A stretch of 35,139 bases of DNA from Paludibacteraceae bacterium (GCA_017457295.1 JAFTHS010000042.1:1-35139), one strand, 5' to 3'; positions 8,961-17,462 are shown, counted from the stretch's first letter. The notes: generated by a model not told the origin, from the sequence alone. Program-made: numbers and translations.

Positions 8961-9706
8961 TATTCCTCAACCTTCGTCTTTTTCTTCAATTCAAAATCTC
9001 TACCCAAATAATTCTTTCTCACCACGGGGTTTGCCGCCAATTCTTCTGGTGTTCCGTGGAAAAGAATCTTACCTTCAAAGAGCAAATATGCACGATCGGT
9101 AATCATCAGTGTTTCATCCACGTTGTGGTCAGTAATCAAGATGCCGATATTCTTGTCTTTCAGTCGCCACACCACATCCTGAATCTCTTGCACCGCAATT
9201 GGGTCCACACCTGCAAATGGTTCGTCAAGCATCACAAACTTTGGCTCGATAGCCAAGCAGCGTGCAATCTCTGTACGCCTGCGTTCGCCGCCCGACAAAC
9301 GGTCGCCGATATTTTTGCGTACATGTCCTAGGTTAAACTCTTTAATCAGTTGTTCCAATTTCTCTTTTTGGTATTCTTTCGTAAAATCGGTCATCTCCAA
9401 CACCGAACGGATGTTGTCTTCCACTGTCATCTTTCGGAAAACGCTTGCTTCTTGGGGCAGATAGCCGATTCCCAATTTCGCACGACGATACATAGGCATA
9501 TTGGATATATCCAAATCATTTAGATAAATCTTTCCACTATTGGGCAATACCAATCCTGTTGTCATGTAGAAAGTGGTCGTTTTACCCGCACCATTGGGTC
9601 CAAGCAATCCCACAATCTCACCTTGCTCAAGGTAGATGCTTACATCATTTACCACAGTACGCTTGCCGTACTTTTTGTATAAATGTTCTGTTCTTAATCT
9701 ATCCAT
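8960..9706 (-). CDS. lptB: LPS export ABC transporter ATP-binding protein LptB
   Basis: A 248-aa ATPase that powers LptFG-driven extraction of lipopolysaccharide from the inner membrane and its transport to the cell surface. All nucleotide-binding motifs are present in order: Walker [11 protein letters not shown]-loop [17 protein letters not shown], signature [16 protein letters not shown], Walker [14 protein letters not shown] and switch His ITDHNV. The [13 protein letters not shown] and FAGVDP wording is characteristic of LptB rather than of LolD or amino-acid transporters. The ATG at 9706 gives [16 protein letters not shown], the usual N-terminus; an in-frame ATG at 9718 overlapping exodeoxyribonuclease III is possible. 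The C-terminus ([14 protein letters not shown]) is slightly extended and charged. LptFG partners are not in the window. Its stop is coupled to the Kelch lipoprotein start. Confidence 0.93.
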   Translation of the reverse strand: MDRLRTEHLYKKYGKRTVVNDVSIYLEQGEIVGLLGPNGAGKTTTFYMTTGLVLPNSGKIYLNDLDISNMPMYRRAKLGIGYLPQEASVFRKMTVEDNIRSVLEMTDFTKEYQKEKLEQLIKEFNLGHVRKNIGDRLSGGERRRTEIARCLAIEPKFVMLDEPFAGVDPIAVQEIQDVVWRLKDKNIGILITDHNVDETLMITDRAYLLFEGKILFHGTPEELAANPVVRKNYLGRDFELKKKTKVEE

Positions 9707-9710
9707 ATCT

Positions 9711-10475
9711 CTAAACACTCAACTCTAAACTAACCGGACAATGATCCGAATGTACCACATCGGCTAATATCTTTGCATCTGTTATGCGTTCTTTCATTGG
9801 CTCGCTAATCCAATGATAATCAATTCTCCATCCTACATTCCTTGCTCTGGAAGCGGCACGAAAACTCCACCAGCTATATTTCTCACCGCTTTGGTCAAAC
9901 ATACGGAAGCTGTCCACCATACCGCTTGCTTCCCATTTATCCAACCATGCTCTTTCTTCGGGTAGGAACCCACTTACACCCACTTGACGTTCGGGATGAT
10001 TAATATCTATTGGCTTGTGAGCGATGTTATAGTCGCCACATACCACGATGTTTGGTCTTTCTTTTCGCAACTCATTGATCCACACCAAGAAATCCTCCAA
10101 AAAATCCATCTTATATTCGTATTTAGGACCTTCTGCCTCGCCCGATGGAATATATACGCACACCACGGTTACATCGCCAAAGTCTGCACGAATTACGCGT
10201 CCTTGACAATCATATTTCTGATTCCCCATGCCTACCACCACGCGGTCGGGTTCTATGCGAGTAAAGATGGCTACTCCTGAATATCCTTTCTTCTCTGCCG
10301 AGTGAATATAACTTTGATAACCAAGTTCTTGCATGGTCATCACGTCTATTTGTTCGGGCTGTGCTTTGCTCTCTTGAATGCAAAACACGTCGGGCTGTTC
10401 TGCTGCAAGCCAATCAAATAGTCCCTTGCTGATAGCACTGCGAATGCCATTCAAGTTGTACGAAATGATTTTCAT
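9711..10475 (-). CDS. xth: Exodeoxyribonuclease III (AP endonuclease, ExoIII/APE1 family)
   Basis: A 254-aa DNA-repair enzyme that cuts the backbone at abasic sites and removes 3' blocking groups in base-excision repair. It spans the whole family fold. Visible motifs are the N-terminal YNLNGIRSA (Asn7), metal-binding IQESKAQ (Glu35), the catalytic GDYNIAH, the DNA-contacting WRIDY, and C-terminal [11 protein letters not shown]. The length matches family members. The ATG at 10475 shares a base with the stop of the M6 protease gene (TAATG), indicating translational coupling inside the minus-strand run. It is a housekeeping gene lying between envelope genes with no evident functional link to them. 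The gene symbol could equally be exoA, as used in Gram-positive bacteria. Confidence 0.95.
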   Translation of the reverse strand: MKIISYNLNGIRSAISKGLFDWLAAEQPDVFCIQESKAQPEQIDVMTMQELGYQSYIHSAEKKGYSGVAIFTRIEPDRVVVGMGNQKYDCQGRVIRADFGDVTVVCVYIPSGEAEGPKYEYKMDFLEDFLVWINELRKERPNIVVCGDYNIAHKPIDINHPERQVGVSGFLPEERAWLDKWEASGMVDSFRMFDQSGEKYSWWSFRAASRARNVGWRIDYHWISEPMKERITDAKILADVVHSDHCPVSLELSV

Positions 10476-12109
10476 TATCGAATAATTATTTTCTTTGTTC
10501 CTTGTGTCGTTTTCACTATATATGTACCCTCGGATAGTGCTTCAATCTTTTTTGTAGTCATTTTCTGTCCTAATACATCATAGATAGCTATGATATCGTT
10601 GTTCAACACCACTTCCGAAGTTGCGGTGTTACTGCGTCCTCCTTTGTACTTAAAGGATATAACTCCATTGTTTTCGCTCACTTCTTCGATACTATGGTCT
10701 TTTATTCCTAGATACTCTGTTGCCCCTGCAGGAAACAAATCACTCGCCTTGCCAGTGTATCCATCTTCCGAACTACTAGGTGTCTTCCCATCGGCTTCTA
10801 TCAAATCCACACCCATTCGATTAGATAAATTATTTACGCTGTTGTCACTCCAAGACCATTGATTGTATACTATTTTCGTCAACATTAATCCATGTCCAGG
10901 TAAATACTCATCCCAACCCACTTGTTGGCGATTCTCTAGTAGATAAAAGGTCGTTGGACTAGGGTCGTTACCTTTCAGATTGTGTTGATCGCTGGTCGAA
11001 ATCAGCAACGCGCTATTGCTTTCTTGCAACTCTTCCAACTCTACATCTTCTGCCTCTACAATCAATCGTGGTGTCAACCAACCCATCATAAATCGCTCAT
11101 ATGCCGAGTAAGCGGGTGGAGTATTCATATCATTGTTGTATGGACCATAGTCCAAAATGTCCCAACTTCCTAATGTCTTATGTGTTTGACCTTCGGTAGT
11201 ATACAGGTCAGGCAGTCCTAGTACATGGCTAAACTCATGGCAGAAAGTACCAATGCCAGTATGATGTTTTGTGTAATAGTCCAACTCATTGCCGCAAGCA
11301 TACAAATCCACGTACTTACCATCCACCTTACAGGTAACTCCTGATTCAAAGAGCCAATACGAATGAGGCCAAATAGTATTCGCTGCGCCACCATCTGCTT
11401 CGCCATAACCAGCATAAACTACATACACAAAATCCACATAACCGTCTTTGTCATTATCATACAAACTGAAGTCCACGCTATCATTCACTAATTCGCACGC
11501 CTCTTTTACCATGTCCCAAGGCGCTGCATCAAAGCTGGTAGTTGGGTTATTTTTGCCATAGTAATCCATGTTTTTTCTCACCGTCACTGGACCTACTACA
11601 TCGAATTGCGGACTATATTGTCCATTCGAGGATTCATAGAAATACTGCCATGCAGACCCGTTAGAGGTAACAAAATATTTTCTTCCTCCATACATATAAG
11701 AATAGTCTCTGCTATAGTTTTTCCCTGTCAGCATACTATCTAATTCTGCTTTATTGGTTTCAAATTTCACATCAGCAAAATTCACCAATATCACCAGTCC
11801 GCGTGGAGCAATATTCAGTGGGGTAGCTGCTTTTTGTGCTTGTGCAATGCGACTTGGTGCAGCCATCTGCTTGACTCTAATTTCTTCTGCATTTAATGCT
11901 TCTGTCACTTGATAGAATCCGTTTTTATCTACCTCTAGCCATTCGCCTTTCTCATTGGTTATCCAGCGAAAATGCTCATCGCCATGTTGATACACAGTTA
12001 TTTGCGTGCCATCAGGTTGTGTTTTGACTATCCCACCTCTGCGTGCTGGTACGCCCCAAACGGAACATACTACAGTACAAAACAATATCAATAATCCGAT
12101 TTTTCTCAT
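10475..12109 (-). CDS. Secreted M6-family metalloprotease with type IX secretion C-terminal tail
   Basis: A 544-aa secreted zinc protease of the immune-inhibitor-A (M6) type. Domains in order: signal peptide (MRKIGLLILFCTVVCSVWG); M6 propeptide region at about residues 22-75 with the signatures QPDG and HGDEHFRW; catalytic domain with the zinc motif HEFSHVLGLPD (H291, E292, H295, third ligand probably D301); and a short C-terminal sorting region of about 40 residues (AIYDVLGQKMTTKKI, then GTYIVKTTQGTKKIIIR) resembling type IX (Por) secretion signals. It should cross the outer membrane and act on extracellular proteins; the substrate is unknown. It begins one base after the stop of a 99-aa gene whose product resembles this protease's own propeptide, so the two are almost certainly made together. 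Confidence 0.9.
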   Translation of the reverse strand: MRKIGLLILFCTVVCSVWGVPARRGGIVKTQPDGTQITVYQHGDEHFRWITNEKGEWLEVDKNGFYQVTEALNAEEIRVKQMAAPSRIAQAQKAATPLNIAPRGLVILVNFADVKFETNKAELDSMLTGKNYSRDYSYMYGGRKYFVTSNGSAWQYFYESSNGQYSPQFDVVGPVTVRKNMDYYGKNNPTTSFDAAPWDMVKEACELVNDSVDFSLYDNDKDGYVDFVYVVYAGYGEADGGAANTIWPHSYWLFESGVTCKVDGKYVDLYACGNELDYYTKHHTGIGTFCHEFSHVLGLPDLYTTEGQTHKTLGSWDILDYGPYNNDMNTPPAYSAYERFMMGWLTPRLIVEAEDVELEELQESNSALLISTSDQHNLKGNDPSPTTFYLLENRQQVGWDEYLPGHGLMLTKIVYNQWSWSDNSVNNLSNRMGVDLIEADGKTPSSSEDGYTGKASDLFPAGATEYLGIKDHSIEEVSENNGVISFKYKGGRSNTATSEVVLNNDIIAIYDVLGQKMTTKKIEALSEGTYIVKTTQGTKKIIIR

Positions 12110-12110
12110 G

Positions 12111-12410
12111 TTATTTTTTCTTTTCTTGTTTCACTTTTCTGCACGTCGCCACAATCCGTCCGTCTTTCTTTTTCTTCGCGTAGCAGATATATCCCTTTTT
12201 ATTTTCTTTTACAAGTGTCACACCATCTTCCAGCGTCATCCAATGCTTTCTTTCATCGCCGTGCAATCGCACGTAGATGGTATCGCCATTGGGTTGTACA
12301 CGTTCTATAACTCCCTGATATGCAGGCACTCTCGCTGGTCGTTGCTGCGCCATAGCACCCATTGCCCACACGCTGCAACTTATTGCTAAAATATACATTA
12401 ATCGTTTCAT
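12111..12410 (-). CDS. Small secreted protein resembling a stand-alone M6 protease propeptide
   Basis: A 99-aa protein with a signal peptide (MKRLMYILAISCSVWAMGAMAQ). Mature residues ~24-85 match the prodomain pattern of the neighbouring M6 protease. Shared elements are PAR after the signal cleavage, then G-V-----QP-G--I-V--HGDE----W-T---G, then N-KGY---A. The small protein reads VQPNGDTIYVRLHGDERKHW; the protease has TQPDGTQITVYQHGDEHFRW. It lacks a catalytic domain and ends in a lysine-rich stretch (KKKDGR, then KVKQEKKK). Its stop lies one base before the protease ATG. Roles to consider are a trans-acting propeptide (folding helper or inhibitor) for the protease, or the remnant of a duplicated protease that lost its back end. 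The propeptide similarity is seen directly; the function is inference. Confidence 0.7.
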   Translation of the reverse strand: MKRLMYILAISCSVWAMGAMAQQRPARVPAYQGVIERVQPNGDTIYVRLHGDERKHWMTLEDGVTLVKENKKGYICYAKKKKDGRIVATCRKVKQEKKK

Positions 12411-12420
12411 GTTCTCTAAA

Positions 12421-13191
12421 TTAGCGCGCCGCGCTCTTCACTTTCTTAAACAATTCGCTCGCAAACACAAAATCATTCAACGCCTCATTCTCTGATTGAA
12501 ATATCTCATGCCTACTGCCTTGCCATTCTTTTACGCCATTGCGTAGGAAGACAATGTTGTCGCCAATCTCCATAATGGAGTTCATATCATGGCTATTCAC
12601 GATAGTACAAATGCCATATTCTAGTGTAATGTCTTGAATCAGTTTGTCTATCACCAAACTAGTCTTTGGGTCTAGTCCCGAGTTTGGTTCATCGCAGAAT
12701 AGGTAGCGAGGGTTAAGTGCAATCGCACGAGCAATTGCTACACGTTTCTGCATACCGCCACTTATCTCGCTGGGCATCAAACCATACGCTCTTTCGGGCA
12801 TATCCACACGCGAGAGGCAGAAGCGAGCGCGCTCCACCATTTCTTCTTTGCTCATCTGCGAGAACATCTCCAGCGGATACATCACGTTCTCCTGCACGGT
12901 CATGCTGTCGAACAATGCTGCTCCCTGAAACAGCATTCCCACTTCTCTATGCAACAACCGCACCTCTTTCTCTGCCATCTCCGCCAAGTTCTGTTGTCCT
13001 TGGCGTGTATCAAATATAATCTCGCCAGAATCAATAGTATGAAGTCCAATCATCGACTTCATCAGTACGGTCTTACCTGAGCCAGACTGACCGATGATCA
13101 TATTCACTTTTCCGTCCTCAAAGTCTGCAGAGATATGGTCAAGCACCACATTCCCGTCAAAACTTTTTACTACATCTTTTACCTGTATCAT
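12421..13191 (-). CDS. mlaF: Phospholipid/intermembrane transport ABC ATP-binding protein (MlaF-like)
   Basis: A 256-aa ATPase of the Mla/Ttg2/Mkl type, which keeps outer-membrane lipid asymmetry by moving phospholipids between the membranes. Motifs: Walker A GQSGSGKTVLMKSM, Q-loop LFQGAALFDSMTVQENV, signature SEISGGMQKRVAIARAIA, Walker B YLFCDEPNSGLDP and H-loop NSHDM. The QGAALFDSMTVQEN and SGGMQKRVAIARA wording is diagnostic of the MlaF branch. It follows the permease gene by 24 bp and precedes the 99-aa gene by 10 bp. The usual third partner, the MCE-domain substrate-binding protein MlaD, is not next to it, so it must be encoded elsewhere. Start ATG at 13191 gives the normal N-terminus MIQVKDVVKSFDG. 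Confidence 0.93.
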   Translation of the reverse strand: MIQVKDVVKSFDGNVVLDHISADFEDGKVNMIIGQSGSGKTVLMKSMIGLHTIDSGEIIFDTRQGQQNLAEMAEKEVRLLHREVGMLFQGAALFDSMTVQENVMYPLEMFSQMSKEEMVERARFCLSRVDMPERAYGLMPSEISGGMQKRVAIARAIALNPRYLFCDEPNSGLDPKTSLVIDKLIQDITLEYGICTIVNSHDMNSIMEIGDNIVFLRNGVKEWQGSRHEIFQSENEALNDFVFASELFKKVKSAAR

Positions 13192-13215
13192 AACTCCTTA
13201 CCTTTACACCATCCA

Positions 13216-13956
13216 CTAATTCAGCATCAAATTCGTCAGCACCACATCCAACAGCAATATTACGATACTGCTGTTTACCACGGCTTTTGTGCTGGCTTTA
13301 CCCACTTCCAGTGCGCCGCCTCGTGCGTAGTAACCGTAGTACGAAGCCATACTCGCTATCACAAACGCGAAGATCACTGTCTTGATAAACGAGTACCACA
13401 CATAGAATGGTATAAACGCATACTGAATACCCAGCAGATACTCCGAAATCGGCAATACGTTTGTGATGGCACTAATGCCATAACCGCCCAACAATCCCAT
13501 GAACATAGAGAGTGTTACCAGCAGCGGCATCATCACCATAAACGCTACTATCTTTGGCAATATCAAATAGTTAGCCGAGTTTACACCCATAATCTCCATG
13601 GCATCAATCTGCTCAGTGATACGCATGGTACCAATCTCTGAGGCAATATTACTGCCCACTTTACCTGCCAATAGCAAACACAAGATTGTGCTTGAGAACT
13701 CTAGCAGGATACAATCGCGTGTCACCAAACCAGTAGAGTAGGCAGGTAGCAGCGGATTCTCTGTGTTCAGTTTGGTTTGCAAGGTCATGATTGCACCCAT
13801 GAACACGCTCACGATCAACGTGATAAGTATGGACTGCAATCCTTGTTTTTCCATTTCTTTGCTCATTTGTCGCCAGAACATACGCCAGCGATCGGGTAGG
13901 CGAAACACTCGCCCCATTAGCAAAAAGTACTCTCCTATTCTTTCTATTCCGTTCAT
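13216..13956 (-). CDS. mlaE: MlaE-family lipid transport ABC permease
   Basis: A 246-aa inner-membrane permease, partner of the MlaF-like ATPase 24 bp downstream. An amphipathic N-terminal region (RVFRLPDRWRMFWRQM) is followed by about five or six membrane segments. Conserved family stretches are visible: VSVFMGAIMTLQT, LAGKVGSNIASEIGTMRITEQIDA (the EQIDAMEIMGVN coupling-helix region typical of MlaE/YrbE), LPKIVAFMVMMPLLV, and the late FKTV/GYYARGGALEVGKAST-type loop. The length is normal for the family. It is the first gene of the minus-strand run. A Bacteroidota-type promoter lies about 130 bp upstream of its ATG on the minus strand. The lipid substrate is assumed to be phospholipid by homology. 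Confidence 0.93.
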   Translation of the reverse strand: MNGIERIGEYFLLMGRVFRLPDRWRMFWRQMSKEMEKQGLQSILITLIVSVFMGAIMTLQTKLNTENPLLPAYSTGLVTRDCILLEFSSTILCLLLAGKVGSNIASEIGTMRITEQIDAMEIMGVNSANYLILPKIVAFMVMMPLLVTLSMFMGLLGGYGISAITNVLPISEYLLGIQYAFIPFYVWYSFIKTVIFAFVIASMASYYGYYARGGALEVGKASTKAVVNSSIVILLLDVVLTNLMLN

Positions 13957-14084
13957 TATCTGTATGTTATTTATTTTGCCATTGCTGGTTATTATGGTTC
14001 TTTTCGTTTTTCTATCTCCTTTATAACGACCAACGGCTCTATTATTAATATATTAGCATACTTTTCTTTACTCAAAAAAGCCTG

Positions 14085-14115
14085 CAAAGTTACAAAAAAA
14101 TCTTGATATATGCAA
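14085..14115 (-). promoter_or_regulatory. Bacteroidota-type promoter for the mlaE-to-ligase run
   Basis: On the minus strand a perfect TAnnTTTG -7 box (TAACTTTG, 14092-14085) is preceded by TTG (14115-14113) with a 20-bp spacer, matching the Bacteroidota sigma-ABfr pattern. Transcription would begin near 14078, leaving a leader of about 120 nt before the mlaE ATG at 13956. Confidence 0.5.
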
Positions 14116-14231
14116 CATAATACAAATATTGTATTATAATTCGTCTCTTTTTCTTTCTTCTGCAAATACTGTGCCATCCTTTTCGTGTTTCCGCCTTTCC
14201 GTTTCCCGCTATCCTTATTATTTGCTGTCTT

Positions 14232-14297
14232 TAATTAGTGATTAATTAGTGATTAATTAGTGATTGATTAGTGATTAATTAGTGATTGATTAGTGAT
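14232..14297. repeat. Six tandem copies of an 11-bp repeat (TAATTAGTGAT)
   Basis: Six head-to-tail 11-bp units run without interruption. Units 1, 2, 3 and 5 are TAATTAGTGAT and units 4 and 6 are TGATTAGTGAT. A period of 11 bp puts each copy on about the same helix face. The array lies ~145 bp upstream of the sigma-54-like promoter of the barrel gene. It could bind a cooperative protein, act as a bent-DNA element, or be a slippage-prone simple repeat. Confidence 0.9.
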
Positions 14298-14441
14298 TAA
14301 CCTGCCTTCAACCTATCTTCAACCTGAAGTGTCCCTCAAAAGTTAGATACATTACCCTGCCAAAAACCACTTGAAACGCCTCTCCATCTCTCTTTTTTTA
14401 TGCTATTTTTCATCAAAATATCGTTTTTTAGGGATGGGGTT

Positions 14442-14458
14442 TTGGCACAGTTTTTGTA
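14442..14458 (+). promoter_or_regulatory. Sigma-54 (RpoN)-like promoter upstream of the OMP-barrel gene
   Basis: The sequence TTGGCACAGTTTTTGTA matches the -24/-12 consensus (TGGCAC, then TTGC) with GG at 14444-14445 and the correct 10-bp gap to the -12 dinucleotide, which is GT here instead of GC. Transcription would begin near 14469, about 33 nt before the preferred ATG at 14502. No TAnnTTTG box was noticed at a suitable distance. Confidence 0.5.
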
Positions 14459-14501
14459 GCAAAAAGATAGATTGGTTTGATTTTTAATGACATTCAATGG
14501 T

Positions 14502-17462
14502 ATGAAAAAGTTTCTTCTCAGCTGCGTATATTTTCTCTCTTTGGTTAATATACCTCTTTTGGCGCAACATACTTTGTCGGGTACTATCTTGTCAAAAACC
14601 GATGGTGCTCCTGTAGAAATGGCCACGGTACGTCTCTTTTCGTATCATCAGAACGAGCAAGGTGCTGATTCTGTGCTAGTTCAGGGTGCGCAGACTGCCT
14701 ATGATGGCATCTTTGTTTTGTCGAATATCGCTCCAGGTAAATATACGTTGCGCATCTCTTCGGTCGGTTTTGTTGAAATCGCTTCTCAGGTCACGATGCC
14801 CAATAGCAATCTGGATCTTCCTCCTTTTCGTTTGGTTGAGCAAGTCCAGCACTTGGCGGAGGTGAATGTGCAAGGGCGTGCGGCGGAGATGACGGTCAAG
14901 GGCGATACCATTGAGTACAATACAGCCGCATACCAAGTCGCCGAAACGGCTATGGTCGAAGACTTGCTCAAAAAAATGAATGGCGTGGACGTGGATAAAG
15001 AAGGTAATGTGACAATCAATGGCGAAGAAATCAAAGCCGTTCGTATCGATGGCAAGAAGTTCTTTGGCGACGACGTGCAAACAGCCACTAAGAATATCCC
15101 TGCCGAGATGATTGAGAAGATTCAGGTCATTGATGAGAAAAGTGATATGGCGAAACTCACTGGTTTTGAGGACGATGACACTGAGCGTATCATCAATCTC
15201 AGTCTAAAGAAAGACCGTAAAAAAGGTCTCTTTGGCAACTATTCTGGGGCGTTAGGTGCCGACTTAGTTACGGCCAACGAACAGTGGTTCGGTTATTCCG
15301 ACCCTGCTCTTGGTGCTTCTCCTTCAGAGCGTGCCCTCCATTTCTTCCAGGATGATTTCCGATATAGTGCGAACATCTTTACCAATATCCTCTTAGGCGA
15401 AAGCCAAACAACGATTATTGGTAGTGCCAACAATACCAACGATATCCGTTCACGACGTGGACGTGGTGCTTGGGGGGGACAAAACGCAGGTATCACATGG
15501 TCAGAGAACTTAGGGGTTAACACCAATGTGGATTTCACTGGCAAAATCAAAAAACTCGACAATACCTCATTCTTGCTGATGGGTGGAGATGCTTCATTCA
15601 ATCATTCTATGAACGACACCCGCACACAATCCAACAAAGAGAGTTATACCGATGAGTTTACCTATATCAATAATGATTCGACCAATAAACTATCGCACTC
15701 GTGGGATGCACAATTGCGATTGGAATTGGAGTACCAGATTGATACGCTCAACAAACTGATTCTCAGACCTACTATCAGTTATACCAACAACGAATCTGCC
15801 TCCAACAACGCCTACACTTTCGACCGCGACACGGTCATTGACACCCTCAATCAGGTGGTGCGTATCAACGATGGTTATCAACACCAGCAGAGTCTGTCCG
15901 AAGATATTTCTGCGGGATTACGAGCTATCTACAATCGCAAGTTCCTTCGCCCGGGACGGTCTTTGACCATGCAAGCCAATCTCAATTTCACCAACACCAA
16001 GGGCACCACGCAAACCTATGCTTTCGACCAGTTGCGTGGACTGGCATTGGTGGATCAACGAACACTTTCGGGCAACGATGCCTTCAGATACTCTTTGCGT
16101 ACCTCGTATGTAGAACCTCTCTACAAGAACAATCATCTCTTGGAAATGGTATTGTCTCTCTCAGGCAGCAATCGTATCTCCGAGAAAAATCAGTATGCTA
16201 AGGACTCTCTTACGGGCGAATATACTATCTTTGATAGTATTTATTCCAACAATTTGCAAAATAGTTTGTATTCCGAGCAGTTAGAACTCAACTACCGTTG
16301 GGTAGATGAGAAGTTCGATTTGATGATTGGAGCACGGGCTATTGCGCAGCAAACCCACTCACGCACTTTCTATGGGGGTATCCTTGCGCGCGATACGTTA
16401 TATAATAACTGGAATTTCTCGCCAAACCTAAACTTCCGATATAAATTCGAACGAAAGAAGTTTGCACGAATCATTTATCGTGGTACTTCGCAGCAACCTT
16501 CTATCACGCAGATGGAACCGGTGCGCAACAACTCCGATGCGCTCAACGAGACGGTGGGTAATCTGGCTCTCCAACCAGCATATCGCCACAATCTCTTCAT
16601 GATGTATTCCAGTTTCAATCAAGAGAAGTTCTCTAGTTTCATGACGGGATTACGCGCCACTATTACCGAAGATGCGCTTACCAACAATACCATCTACGAC
16701 CAAACGGGCAAACGATACATGCAAACCGTCAATGCAGATATTATCCCTTGGAATATTGGTTGGGACATGATGTCCAACACTCCTTTCTGCAACAAGATGT
16801 TCCAGTTCCACTCGCGTACAGCGGTCAACTACAACGAACGGGTAGCATACGTCTTGCGCGAACAAAATGCTGCTGACATCGAGCAGATGATTGATGCGGG
16901 TACGTTGCCTTTGGGCGAGGCTTCCCACACGGGCAACCTACGTGTGAGTAGCGATTTATCATTGCGTTTCACGCACAAGATTGTGGACATTGGTATCCGC
17001 AACTCCAATATCTATTCGCTTACTCGCAACTCGCTCAACGACCAAAGCAAAAGCCATATTGGCGACTGGATTATCACGGGCGATATCACGTTCCATTTGC
17101 CTAAAGCATGGAATATCTCTACCGATATTGGTTATACTGGACGCTATGGCTATACTGGAATTGACGATCCAAATGAAATCCTATGGAATGCCTCTGTGGA
17201 CAAAACGTGGGGAAATGCTACGCTCACTCTCAAGGTTTATGACCTATTGCACGACAAAAAGAATATTGTTCAGACCGTAGGCGAAGATTACGTTAGTTAC
17301 AAGAAATTCAATACCTTACCTACCTATGCTATGCTTACCTTTACCTATAAACTCAATCGCATGGGCAATCTCAAGGCCAAAGGTGCAGCAGCATGGCAGC
17401 AACAGATGATTGAAAGTGCAAGACCTGGTGGTGGCCGCCCACCAATGGGCCCCCCAAGATAA
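14502..17462 (+). CDS. Outer-membrane beta-barrel protein with CarboxypepD-reg-like N-terminal domain (TonB-receptor-like)
   Basis: A 986-aa protein from the ATG at 14502, which gives a standard signal peptide (MKKFLLSCVYFLSLVNIPLLAQ); an in-frame ATG at 14487 would place five residues before it. Domains in order: signal peptide; a transthyretin-like carboxypeptidase-regulatory fold at about residues 22-115 (LSGTILSKTDGAPVEMATVRL, then GKYTLRISSVGF); a plug-like region at ~120-230 (GDTIEYN, LLKKMNGVDVDKEGNVTING, KKFFGDD, IEKIQVID); then a large barrel. The DTIEYN and VDKEGNVTINGE wording is typical of the Bacteroidota outer-membrane barrel group related to TonB receptors but not of SusC. The C-terminus ends in a Gly/Pro/Arg tail (PGGGRPPMGPPR) after the last strand. 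Ligand unknown. It stands alone, convergent with the DeoR-type gene 39 bp away. Confidence 0.85.
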   Translation: MKKFLLSCVYFLSLVNIPLLAQHTLSGTILSKTDGAPVEMATVRLFSYHQNEQGADSVLVQGAQTAYDGIFVLSNIAPGKYTLRISSVGFVEIASQVTMPNSNLDLPPFRLVEQVQHLAEVNVQGRAAEMTVKGDTIEYNTAAYQVAETAMVEDLLKKMNGVDVDKEGNVTINGEEIKAVRIDGKKFFGDDVQTATKNIPAEMIEKIQVIDEKSDMAKLTGFEDDDTERIINLSLKKDRKKGLFGNYSGALGADLVTANEQWFGYSDPALGASPSERALHFFQDDFRYSANIFTNILLGESQTTIIGSANNTNDIRSRRGRGAWGGQNAGITWSENLGVNTNVDFTGKIKKLDNTSFLLMGGDASFNHSMNDTRTQSNKESYTDEFTYINNDSTNKLSHSWDAQLRLELEYQIDTLNKLILRPTISYTNNESASNNAYTFDRDTVIDTLNQVVRINDGYQHQQSLSEDISAGLRAIYNRKFLRPGRSLTMQANLNFTNTKGTTQTYAFDQLRGLALVDQRTLSGNDAFRYSLRTSYVEPLYKNNHLLEMVLSLSGSNRISEKNQYAKDSLTGEYTIFDSIYSNNLQNSLYSEQLELNYRWVDEKFDLMIGARAIAQQTHSRTFYGGILARDTLYNNWNFSPNLNFRYKFERKKFARIIYRGTSQQPSITQMEPVRNNSDALNETVGNLALQPAYRHNLFMMYSSFNQEKFSSFMTGLRATITEDALTNNTIYDQTGKRYMQTVNADIIPWNIGWDMMSNTPFCNKMFQFHSRTAVNYNERVAYVLREQNAADIEQMIDAGTLPLGEASHTGNLRVSSDLSLRFTHKIVDIGIRNSNIYSLTRNSLNDQSKSHIGDWIITGDITFHLPKAWNISTDIGYTGRYGYTGIDDPNEILWNASVDKTWGNATLTLKVYDLLHDKKNIVQTVGEDYVSYKKFNTLPTYAMLTFTYKLNRMGNLKAKGAAAWQQQMIESARPGGGRPPMGPPR

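Larger units (their letters stand above)
13957..14486. other. 530-bp intergenic region between mlaE and the OMP-barrel gene
   Basis: No convincing gene lies here. The longest minus-strand open frame (13992-14177) has no family character and is AT-rich. The stretch holds, from left to right, a minus-strand TAACTTTG promoter for the envelope run near 14085-14115, an AT-rich core, six tandem 11-bp repeats (14232-14297), a short TTCAACCT pair (near 14307-14330), and a sigma-54-like promoter (14442-14458) reading towards the barrel gene. Confidence 0.6.

Noticed and set aside
12111-12410. Plus-strand 127-aa open frame covering this region (12006-12389)
   Set aside because: It is antisense to the propeptide-like gene and the protease start. 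The minus-strand product has a signal peptide and a recognisable pattern, so the plus frame was discarded.
13992-14177. A 61-aa minus-strand open frame upstream of mlaE
   Set aside because: AT-rich with no motif, and it covers the predicted promoter of the minus-strand run. Treated as non-coding.
14232-14297. CRISPR array
   Set aside because: The units are 11 bp and contiguous with no spacers, and no cas genes are near. It is a simple tandem repeat.
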